Part shown: in pieces, positions 42,180 through 49,806 of the stretch | Layout: each line of letters opens with the position of its first letter | Position numbering within the stretch: the first letter of the stretch is position 1 | Assembly: GCF_023100805.1 (NCBI RefSeq) | Contig: NZ_CP095855.1 | Span: 3,389,001 to 3,453,000, forward strand | Source: Chitinophaga filiformis | GTDB taxonomy: Bacteria > Bacteroidota > Bacteroidia > Chitinophagales > Chitinophagaceae | Reading direction: 5' to 3' | DNA length: 64,000 bases | Made by a program: the position numbers and the translations under genes | The notes under the pieces: model-generated | The model's database searches: none | Seen by the model: the letters and a program-made list of their open reading frames with translations, nothing else | Told to the model about the DNA's origin: nothing

Positions 42180-42758
42180 ATGCCTGTTTTGAAATTCAGA
42201 GTTTACTGGGAAGAAGATGAAAGTGTGTACAGGGATATTTCCATTAAACCGGACCAGACATTTTTACAATTTCATCAAACTATTTTACAGTCATTCGAAT
42301 TTGACAATAAACATAAAGCGACTTTTTTCCGTAGCAATGATAACTGGCAACGGGGCAGAGAGATCATCCTTGAACAGGATGGTGCTGCACGTAAGGTAGA
42401 ACCACTGTTAATGGAAGACACGCCTATCGCCGCAGCTGTAAAAACCCCCAATCAGAAGTTCATCTACCTGTATGACTATGCGAAGAACTGGACATTCCTG
42501 GTAGAACTGATCGGCGTATCGAAAGATGAAAACTCCAAAATAGCATATCCTTTCTGCACCAGGAAAGAAGGCCTGGCCCCCAGCCAGTACGGCACCAAAG
42601 GTCTCGTAGGCGACAAACTGGTGGAAATGGAAGAGAAATATGACCTCAATAAAGAAGGCATGAGTGAAGACGGCTTCGGAGAAGAAGGAGAGGAAGATAC
42701 CACCGATTCTGACGACGAAGCAGCTGAAGATAATAGCAACGAAGACATGTATTCGTGA
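42180..42758 (+). CDS. pRiA4b ORF-3-like protein
   Basis: 192 aa. The N-terminal 150 residues fit the pRiA4b ORF-3 family (LKFRVYWEEDESVYRDISIK, FLQFHQTILQSFEFDNKHKA, YLYDYAKNWTFLVELIGV). The tail after about 150 is strongly acidic (EEGEEDTTDSDDEAAEDN). The role of the family is unknown. The miaA start codon GTG overlaps this stop (GTGA), so miaA is translationally coupled. The order cca, this gene, miaA suggests an operon of tRNA-related functions. Confidence 0.8.
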   Translation: MPVLKFRVYWEEDESVYRDISIKPDQTFLQFHQTILQSFEFDNKHKATFFRSNDNWQRGREIILEQDGAARKVEPLLMEDTPIAAAVKTPNQKFIYLYDYAKNWTFLVELIGVSKDENSKIAYPFCTRKEGLAPSQYGTKGLVGDKLVEMEEKYDLNKEGMSEDGFGEEGEEDTTDSDDEAAEDNSNEDMYS

Positions 42759-43651
42759 AGACCGTTATTATCATCGCAGGTCCCACGGCGGCGGGCAAAA
42801 CGGCTAAAGCAATAGAAGTAGCGCAACACTTCGATACAGCCGTTATCTCTGCAGACTCCCGTCAGTGTTATCGTGAAATAAGTATAGGTACAGCAAAACC
42901 CAGCCGGCAGGAAATGCAGGCTGTTCCCCATTATTTTATTGATTCCCACTCCATCAGGGAGGAAGTAAGTGCCGGTATTTACGAAAAACTGGCACTCAGC
43001 TATGCTGCCGAAGTCTGGAAAGACCGGGATGTAGTGGTGATGTGTGGCGGTACGGGACTGTATATCAAAGCTTTCTGTGAAGGCATTGATAGCATTCCCG
43101 CAGCTCCCGCAGCTGTCCGGACGGCCATCCAGGAACGCTATGAAAAAGAAGGCCTGGCCTGGCTGCAGCAGGAAGTGCAGGAGAAAGATCCCGCATTTTA
43201 TGCCATAGCGGAAATTCAGAATCCACACCGGCTCATAAGGGCATTGGAAGTGTTATATACTACCGGCCAGTCCATTACCATTTTCAGAACAGGGAATGCG
43301 GTACAGCGGGACTTCAATATCATCAAAACGGCTATTACCCTTCCCAAAGAACAATTGCACGCTAATATTGAGCGCCGCGTACACCAGATGGTGGCCGATG
43401 GCTTGCTGGAGGAGGTACGGGCCGTATTGCCTTACCGCAATCATAACGCCCTGCAGACAGTGGGGTATAAAGAGGTGTTCGATTACCTGGATGCTAAGAT
43501 CAGCTGGGACGAGGCAGTAGAGCAGATCATTATTCATACCCGCCAGTATGCCAAAAGACAGTTAACCTGGTTTCGTAAAGACAAAGACTTCAAATGGTTT
43601 GAAGCAGGCAAAGGCCTGCTGGAAGAAGTAGCGCAACTGCTTAAAACCTGA
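42755..43651 (+). CDS. miaA: tRNA dimethylallyltransferase
   Basis: 298 aa with a GTG start overlapping the previous stop by four bases. P-loop GPTAAGKT near residue 8, then SADSRQCYREISIGTAKPSR and HYFIDSHS typical of MiaA, and VMCGGTGLYIKAFCEGID. C-terminal TRQYAKRQLTWFRKD is characteristic. It adds a dimethylallyl group to A37 of tRNAs that read UNN codons. Its last 11 nt overlap the end of the convergent barrel gene at 43641. Confidence 0.95.
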   Translation: MKTVIIIAGPTAAGKTAKAIEVAQHFDTAVISADSRQCYREISIGTAKPSRQEMQAVPHYFIDSHSIREEVSAGIYEKLALSYAAEVWKDRDVVVMCGGTGLYIKAFCEGIDSIPAAPAAVRTAIQERYEKEGLAWLQQEVQEKDPAFYAIAEIQNPHRLIRALEVLYTTGQSITIFRTGNAVQRDFNIIKTAITLPKEQLHANIERRVHQMVADGLLEEVRAVLPYRNHNALQTVGYKEVFDYLDAKISWDEAVEQIIIHTRQYAKRQLTWFRKDKDFKWFEAGKGLLEEVAQLLKT

Positions 43652-45200
43652 GGCCACAGGTCAGCGCCATTCTCGTGGTGGCATTGTTGATCTGCGCCGC
43701 CGGCGGATTCACATAGCCATCTTTGTTGGGCAATAACTCATAAGGTACCTCCCGCCGCTGCTGACGCCCACCCCTGATCAATGAAAGGTCCATATAATAA
43801 CCATTGTTAGCTTTATAACCCAAGCCTCCGCTGTAATAAATCCGTGCCCCATCAATGTCCCTATCCCTGTAAGGGCTTCCATAGCGGGCAATGCCGAGTC
43901 GTAATGCATAGAGCAGGTATCTTATTTCCGCACCCGCGCGGATATTGGCTGCTGTACGATAGCTTGCTTTTACCTCTTCGGCATAGTGATAATTCTCCAA
44001 CGCATTCCCGTATTTCAGCTTCATGGAGCGATAGTCGTCCAGCTCATAGTCAACACTGATAAACCCACCGGGAAGCTCCGGATCGTCGGCGGTATTGAAC
44101 AGCAGCACCGCGCTGGCCGTTGCTTTCCAGGGCGTTCTGAGGCTGTAATTCAGATTGTCGGCTTCCGACTGCGTCGTATCGTCGACCGTATAAATGGTAG
44201 ATGCCTTTACTACTCCGGCCGATTTGGTGTCGGTCAGCATGTCTGTCTGATACTCCTTGTTCACGCCATACCAGGTGGGCGACTGCAGGGTCAGTCCCAG
44301 GTTGAGAGGTGCCACCGGTTTATAGATGCCCCCTAATTTCAGGTTAATGCCTATGCCGTTGGTAGAGGTGATCTGTGTTAGCTGATAGGCGTTCAGGTCG
44401 GCATGTACCGGGTTGATATTTTGCTCCTTCCAGGTATCCTGCTGGCCCTGTTTGATAAAGTCAATATTCATACTGCCTCCAATGAACAGCTTCTCGCTAT
44501 GTTGCTTTCCAAAGACGAGCGCGAGTTCTGTCATGCCCCCATGTGTGAGGACCTGGTGCGATTGATGAACCAGTATGCTGTGGTCGTCCGCCTCGGCTGC
44601 AGAAGTGAATTGATACTGATCGCCCGCCCGGTAGGGGCTGATCAGGTAGGTCTTGTATGCCAGGGTGGCCGCATGTCGCATGGCTACGTCCAGTCCGGCA
44701 GATAATAAGGCGTCGGGATTGCTGACATGGGCATTGTCTGCCTGGATATAATAATTGAGCGACTGGGAGGAATTGGCTATGATTCCCTGGTAATACACAT
44801 TTTCCCGGAAGTTGTTGGTCCGGTTCACGCCCATCGCAAATATCAGGGAGCGCTCTTTCTCCTTGCTGCGAATGAGCAGGGTGAAGTTGTCAAACTTCAG
44901 ACCGCCTTTTTTCGAGTTGTCTTTATTGTCCAGGTAATAGTTGGTATTGTTAATATGCTGATAGCCAATAGAAAAAGAGAGGTCGCTTTTATGAAAGAAA
45001 CCAGCTGCCGCAGGATTCACGTAGATGGCTGCCACTTCACCGCCCAATGCACCGGTAGCACCTCCGATGGCTTGTCCGCGGGCGGAGCCGACGGAGATAT
45101 CGCTGCTGAATTTTAAGACGTCCTGCAAGGTTTGCGCTGCAACAGGATATGTGATTGCCGGTAAGGCCAAAGCCAATAATAGTGACAGTTTGTAAGTCAT
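43641..45200 (-). CDS. OmpP1/FadL-like outer-membrane barrel protein
   Basis: 519 aa from ATG 45200 (MTYKLSLLLALALPAITYPV), a signal peptide ending at VAAQ. The first mature residues LKFSSDISVGSARGQAIGGA and AIYVNPAAAGFFHKSDLSFS match the N-terminal hatch of OmpP1/FadL transporters, and strands follow to the end (ATTRMALTCGLRF). Such proteins take up hydrophobic compounds. A paralog lies upstream at 45321 on the same strand, with a similar opening (DALRFSTTSPSGTTRAQSVG). The ligand cannot be told. Confidence 0.8.
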   Translation of the reverse strand: MTYKLSLLLALALPAITYPVAAQTLQDVLKFSSDISVGSARGQAIGGATGALGGEVAAIYVNPAAAGFFHKSDLSFSIGYQHINNTNYYLDNKDNSKKGGLKFDNFTLLIRSKEKERSLIFAMGVNRTNNFRENVYYQGIIANSSQSLNYYIQADNAHVSNPDALLSAGLDVAMRHAATLAYKTYLISPYRAGDQYQFTSAAEADDHSILVHQSHQVLTHGGMTELALVFGKQHSEKLFIGGSMNIDFIKQGQQDTWKEQNINPVHADLNAYQLTQITSTNGIGINLKLGGIYKPVAPLNLGLTLQSPTWYGVNKEYQTDMLTDTKSAGVVKASTIYTVDDTTQSEADNLNYSLRTPWKATASAVLLFNTADDPELPGGFISVDYELDDYRSMKLKYGNALENYHYAEEVKASYRTAANIRAGAEIRYLLYALRLGIARYGSPYRDRDIDGARIYYSGGLGYKANNGYYMDLSLIRGGRQQRREVPYELLPNKDGYVNPPAAQINNATTRMALTCGLRF

Positions 45201-45261
45201 AGGTATGTATAGCCGGCGCAAAAATAGACAAAAATGGGCCTGATCCTCCCGCTATTCGAAA

Positions 45262-45292
45262 AAAGGGCGTCCACGCAAAGTGAACGCCCTTT
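45262..45292 (-). terminator. Terminator between the two OmpP1-like genes
   Basis: Stem of 9 bp, AAAGGGCGT (45262-45270) with ACGCCCTTT (45284-45292). On the minus strand a T run (TTTTTTCG) follows. It ends the 45321 gene. Confidence 0.7.
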
Positions 45293-45320
45293 CCAGGTAA
45301 AATTATGTTTGTTGACGGAA

Positions 45321-46907
45321 TTAGAATTTCCAGCCAAAGGTAGCATTGATATTCGCCTGTTTGCTGTCGATCTTGGCTGCAGCCGGTGTTGTGTAGTGGT
45401 CGGCCGGATCAGCATTGGATGACAGTACATATGGCTGGCTGGTGATGGTATTGCTGCCATATACCAGCCCCAGGTCCATGTAGAAGCCGCGGTTCCTGTA
45501 ACCGATACCACCGGTGAAGTACTCGCGTTTACCGTCGATAGTAATGTTCTTGTACGGACTGCCATACAGGGCATAACCCAACCTGAAAGCGATCACGTGA
45601 AGTTTTAACTCACCACCCACGCGGATGTTGGATGCTCCCTGATAGGTTGATTTGATGGCCTGGTTACGCAGATCGGAATCTTCCTTGTCAAAGCTGTTAT
45701 CATTTCTGAAACGCATCTTCATGGACGCGTAGTCCATGTATTCATAGTCGAAGGTGATGAAACCTGTCGGCTTCCTGGTGTCGGCAGAAGGAGCAAACAG
45801 GAAGGCAGCACTCAGCACGCCTTTCCAGGGCGTTCTTACAGTGTACTTGGATTCATCTTCATAACCGTCATTCGTCTCCGTAGAAGAGGCAGATAGTACG
45901 CCAAAAGTCTTGGTGGAAGTGGTCATGTCTGTCCGGTAATTATCTGTAAAGCTGATCCAGGAAGGGGAGTGGAAGGTAGCTCCCAGGCTCAGGGCCTTAA
46001 CAGGTTTATAAATACCACCAACTTTAAGGTTGATACCGGTTCCTTCTGATCTGAGGCTTTCGGTAACATCAAAGCTGTTCAGGTCTGTAGGAACGGTGTT
46101 CTGGTTCGTTTCCTTCCAGGTCCTTGAATTTTTGTAGGTCATGGTCGGAATATTCACGCTACCGCCGAGGTACAACTTATCGTCATAGTTGGCGGCAAAT
46201 GCGAAAGCCACATCATAGGCGCCTCCTTTGGCGTCGACGATGTTCTCCTGTTTTACATTGATACTGCGATCCTGTGCCTGTGCCGCAGAATAGAAAAAGC
46301 CATCCGGCTGACCATTGTTCATGTAAGGAGAGATCAGTCCTGTCTGGTAAGCCAGTGCAGAAGTATGTGCGAGGGAGCCGATGGTCTGGCTGCCGCCCAG
46401 CTGTTCCTGCGGATTGGTAACGCCTGCTGCTTCTGCATCGAGGTAATAATTCAATGACAGGGAGGAGCTTGTATTGGTGCCGGTATAATAGATCCGCTGA
46501 TTGTAGTTCTGTGTGCGGTTCAGTCCCAGTCCGAAGCTGAAGTTCTGCCATTTGCTGTCCGGCTTCTTCCTTCTGCCACCAAAGATCAGGGTAACATTGG
46601 AAATGAGGGGGATGAACTTGTTATCATCGCCCTTCGTGTTCAGGTAGGTGCCTGTGTTGGAAATATTCTGGAAACCAACGGTAAAGGAGAAATCATTTGT
46701 TCTGAAAAAGCCAAGTCCCGCCGGGTTGACGTACAGGGAAGAAGATTCGCCGCCCAAAGCGCCCAGGGCGCCACCTACTGATTGTGCTCTTGTTGTACCT
46801 GAAGGTGAAGTTGTGCTGAATCGTAAGGCATCGTCTATTGTTTGTGCATGCAGGGACACACAGGTTCCTGTCAATGCCAGGGCGAATACCATTCTTTTAA
46901 TCATCAT
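45321..46907 (-). CDS. OmpP1/FadL-like outer-membrane barrel protein
   Basis: 528 aa from ATG 46907 (MMIKRMVFALALTGTCVSLH), signal peptide ending at HAQ. The pattern is the same as in the 43641 protein: ALRFSTTSPSGTTRAQSVGG, SSLYVNPAGLGFFRTNDFSF and beta strands through to ANINATFGWKF. The two are clearly paralogs placed in tandem; the upstream one is separated by a terminator and so has its own promoter. Both are probably outer-membrane channels for hydrophobic substrates. Confidence 0.8.
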   Translation of the reverse strand: MMIKRMVFALALTGTCVSLHAQTIDDALRFSTTSPSGTTRAQSVGGALGALGGESSSLYVNPAGLGFFRTNDFSFTVGFQNISNTGTYLNTKGDDNKFIPLISNVTLIFGGRRKKPDSKWQNFSFGLGLNRTQNYNQRIYYTGTNTSSSLSLNYYLDAEAAGVTNPQEQLGGSQTIGSLAHTSALAYQTGLISPYMNNGQPDGFFYSAAQAQDRSINVKQENIVDAKGGAYDVAFAFAANYDDKLYLGGSVNIPTMTYKNSRTWKETNQNTVPTDLNSFDVTESLRSEGTGINLKVGGIYKPVKALSLGATFHSPSWISFTDNYRTDMTTSTKTFGVLSASSTETNDGYEDESKYTVRTPWKGVLSAAFLFAPSADTRKPTGFITFDYEYMDYASMKMRFRNDNSFDKEDSDLRNQAIKSTYQGASNIRVGGELKLHVIAFRLGYALYGSPYKNITIDGKREYFTGGIGYRNRGFYMDLGLVYGSNTITSQPYVLSSNADPADHYTTPAAAKIDSKQANINATFGWKF

Positions 46908-46929
46908 AGTAGAATTAAGGGTTAAAAAA

Positions 46930-46952
46930 TACCCTGGCTTTTGACCAGGGTA
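46930..46952. terminator. Terminator after the Gly/Tyr-rich lipoprotein gene
   Basis: Perfect 8-bp stem TACCCTGG (46930-46937) with CCAGGGTA (46945-46952), with T-rich sequence on both sides (CATTTTTT on +, TTTTTTAA on -). Confidence 0.65.
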
Positions 46953-46989
46953 CATTTTTTAGAATATCAATGATCAAATCATTTAAGTA

Positions 46990-48015
46990 TTAATTTCTTG
47001 ATCTGCCTGCGCGACCACCACCGCCGCCGCCACCGATGGAACCACCACCACCGCCACCAGATCTGGGCGTATAGGATGGAGCCGGTGTATAAGAACGCTG
47101 TGGTTGCTGCATTGGCTGGAATGACCTGGTAGGAGGATTGTAAGATCCGCTGGTACGGCCACCGCCATCGCCACCTACAGGACGTTCGCCTGAAGAAGGT
47201 GTAAATGAACGTCTTGGAGTGTAGTACCCGTCAGGATTGGTTCTGCCACCTGCGCTGGAATTGGAACCATCCACCACACGTCCACCCGGATTGGTAACAT
47301 TACCTCTTCTGGAAGGAATATAATCCGTTCTGGTTGTACGTCCGCCAGGATTAGGCGTTGTACCGCCAACTACCCTGCTGGGATAAGAAGTTCCAAAGCT
47401 GCCACGTGTACGGCGTCCCGGAGAAGAATAACCGTAGTAGCCGCCGTGACCACCCCAGTAACCACCAGGATATCCGTAGTAGCCACCGCCATAATATCCA
47501 CCATAGTACCATGGGTTGTAAGACCAGCTGCTGTACCATGGGCTATACCAGCCACTGTACCATGGATTGTAACCCCAGCCGTAACCGATGCCTATGCTGA
47601 TGGAAGGGCCCCAGAAAGAGCTGTAGTAAGGAGAACCCCAGCCATAGCCGAAGCCGGTACCATAGTAGCTGCTGATGCCCCAGCCACTGCCGTAGTAAGG
47701 ACTACCGTAATAACCGGAATATACATTTGGTGAATAGTAATCGTAGTAGGAACCCTTGTAGTTCCTGTTAAACATGTCTATACGGCGTGAATAATCTCCC
47801 TGATCTTCGTCGTCGTATGTAACATAGGTACCACCGTCGCCGTCGGCATCCGTTTCACTAACGTTATCATTATTTTGATTATTGCTGGCTGCATAAGTGG
47901 GTTTAACTCTCGGAGAGTAGTACACATCATCCGGAGTTTGTGTGGTTTTATATGCTGAGGAACAACTGCTTAAAATAAACAGTGCCACTGCAGCGAGGTA
48001 AGGAACTGATTTCAT
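46990..48015 (-). CDS. Gly/Tyr-rich low-complexity lipoprotein
   Basis: 341 aa. Lipobox LFILSSCSSAYKT with Cys at about residue 18. Residues about 85-200 are a Tyr/Gly/Trp/Ser repeat (SYYDYYSPNVYSGYYGSPYY, WYYGGYYGGGYYGYPGGYWG); residues about 200-341 are rich in Arg, Gly, Ser and Pro (GGRTTRTDYIPSRRGNVTNP) and end with a Gly run. There is no folded domain. Such proteins occur in Bacteroidota as surface lipoproteins of unknown role; adhesion or matrix formation is only a guess. Confidence 0.8.
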   Translation of the reverse strand: MKSVPYLAAVALFILSSCSSAYKTTQTPDDVYYSPRVKPTYAASNNQNNDNVSETDADGDGGTYVTYDDEDQGDYSRRIDMFNRNYKGSYYDYYSPNVYSGYYGSPYYGSGWGISSYYGTGFGYGWGSPYYSSFWGPSISIGIGYGWGYNPWYSGWYSPWYSSWSYNPWYYGGYYGGGYYGYPGGYWGGHGGYYGYSSPGRRTRGSFGTSYPSRVVGGTTPNPGGRTTRTDYIPSRRGNVTNPGGRVVDGSNSSAGGRTNPDGYYTPRRSFTPSSGERPVGGDGGGRTSGSYNPPTRSFQPMQQPQRSYTPAPSYTPRSGGGGGGSIGGGGGGGRAGRSRN

Positions 48016-48163
48016 TTGTCGGAATTTTTTAGCCTGATTTCTATAGTAAATTTACACTATTTTTAACGTAAAGAACGGTTAATGCTACAATAATATCTAG
48101 CCACTCATAATATTTTACCAAACTGTTTGCACGTTTCTGATTTTCATGTAGGTTTGTGACATT

Positions 48164-48177
48164 TTACCTTTTGGTAA
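48164..48177. promoter_or_regulatory. Palindrome TTACCTTTTGGTAA upstream of proS
   Basis: Inverted repeat TTACC-TTTT-GGTAA, the same half-sites as at 6266-6281, differing at one base of 14. It lies 85 nt before the proS start. It may be chance or the site of a related regulator. Confidence 0.3.
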
Positions 48178-48261
48178 TATATCTGGTACAAATATTAAGC
48201 CAAATTCAGATTTGTTTTAAAATATATGTACCGGCCACGATTATAAATATTTCAACGCTAT

Positions 48262-49737
48262 ATGAGTAAAGAGATCACAGCCCGTTCTGAAGATTATTCA
48301 CAATGGTACAATGATTTGGTTCTGAAAGGAGGATTGGCAGATTATTCTGCGGTGAAGGGATGTATGGTGATCAAGCCATACGGTTTTGCACTTTGGGAAG
48401 GCATGAGAGATGTGCTGGACAAAAAATTCAAAGACACCGGACACCAGAACGCTTACTTCCCCTTATTCATTCCTAAAAGCTTCCTGAGTAAAGAGGAAGA
48501 TCATATTGAAGGCTTCGCCAAGGAGTGCGCGGTCGTAACACACCACCGTCTGATGAAGAATCCGAACGGTAAGGGTGTGGTGGTAGATCCTACCGCCAAA
48601 CTGGAGGAAGAACTGATCGTTCGTCCTACTTCCGAAACAATTATCTGGAATACATATAAAGACTGGATCCAGTCTTACCGCGACCTGCCCCTGCTGATTA
48701 ACCAGTGGGCGAACGTTGTACGCTGGGAAATGCGTACCCGCCTCTTCCTGCGTACTGCCGAATTCCTCTGGCAGGAAGGTCATACTGCACATGCTACCGC
48801 TGAAGAAGCGATCGCTGAAACAAAGCAGATGCTGGAAGTATACGCTGACTTCGCAGAGAACTATATGGCAATGCCGGTAGTAAGAGGCGTAAAATCGCCT
48901 GCTGAGCGTTTCGCCGGTGCTATCGACACTTATTGTATTGAGGCGCTGATGCAGGATGGTAAGGCCCTGCAGGCAGGTACCTCTCACTTCCTCGGTCAGA
49001 ATTTTGCCAAGGCATTTGATGTACAGTTCTCCAACAAAGAGAACAAACTGGAATATGTATGGGCTACCTCCTGGGGTGTATCTACCCGTCTGATCGGTGC
49101 GCTGGTAATGGCGCACAGCGACGACGACGGCCTGGTACTGCCTCCGCGTATCGCTCCTTTACAGGTGGTGATCGTGCCTATCTATAAAGGCGATGACCAG
49201 AAGGCGAAGATCGATGCAAAAGTACACGAGATCATGGGCCAGCTGAAGAAAGCCGGTATCCGTGTAAAATATGACGATAGCGACAACGCCCGTCCGGGAT
49301 GGAAATTTGCAGAATATGAAATGAAAGGTGTGCCTGTGCGCATTGCACTGGGCGCCCGCGACCTGGAAAATAATGTGGCTGAAGTGGCCCGCCGCGACAC
49401 CAAAACAAAGGAAAGTCTGCCGCTGGATGGCCTGGCAGAACGTATCGGTACGCTGCTGGAAGATATTCAACAGCAGATGTACAACAAAGCGCTGAGCTTC
49501 CGCGACGAACATATCACGCCTGCCAATACCATGGAAGAATTTGAACGCCTGCTGGAAGAAAAAGGAGGATTCATCTCTGCTCACTGGGATGGCACCACCG
49601 AAACAGAAGAAAAGATCAAGGAGCGCACTAAAGCAACAATACGTTGCATACCTTTAAACAATAAGCAGGAGGCTGGTACCTGTATCCTGACAGGTAAACC
49701 TTCTACGCAAAGGGTATTATTTGCCCGTGCATATTAA
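48262..49737 (+). CDS. proS: Prolyl-tRNA synthetase
   Basis: 491 aa. Class II synthetase of the eukaryote/archaeal-like type used by Bacteroidota: no insertion domain, motif 2 [20 protein letters not shown] and motif 3 [20 protein letters not shown] with the anticodon-binding domain (about 280-390; [12 protein letters not shown]) and a C-terminal zinc-binding-like domain (residues about 395-491). It charges tRNA-Pro. A palindrome TTACC-TTTT-GGTAA lies upstream at 48164-48177. A strong terminator follows at 49746. Confidence 0.97.
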   Translation: MSKEITARSEDYSQWYNDLVLKGGLADYSAVKGCMVIKPYGFALWEGMRDVLDKKFKDTGHQNAYFPLFIPKSFLSKEEDHIEGFAKECAVVTHHRLMKNPNGKGVVVDPTAKLEEELIVRPTSETIIWNTYKDWIQSYRDLPLLINQWANVVRWEMRTRLFLRTAEFLWQEGHTAHATAEEAIAETKQMLEVYADFAENYMAMPVVRGVKSPAERFAGAIDTYCIEALMQDGKALQAGTSHFLGQNFAKAFDVQFSNKENKLEYVWATSWGVSTRLIGALVMAHSDDDGLVLPPRIAPLQVVIVPIYKGDDQKAKIDAKVHEIMGQLKKAGIRVKYDDSDNARPGWKFAEYEMKGVPVRIALGARDLENNVAEVARRDTKTKESLPLDGLAERIGTLLEDIQQQMYNKALSFRDEHITPANTMEEFERLLEEKGGFISAHWDGTTETEEKIKERTKATIRCIPLNNKQEAGTCILTGKPSTQRVLFARAY

Positions 49738-49745
49738 AAAGATTT

Positions 49746-49787
49746 ACCGGTAGTGCCAGCCGACGCTGGTACTGCCGGTTTAATTCT
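49746..49787 (+). terminator. Terminator after proS
   Basis: Stem of 15 bp with two G-U pairs: ACCGGTAGTGCCAGC (49746-49760) with GCTGGTACTGCCGGT (49765-49779), followed by TTAATTCT. It separates proS from the sensor kinase gene. Confidence 0.8.
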
Positions 49788-49806
49788 AAAAATCCGACCC
49801 GTCTTG

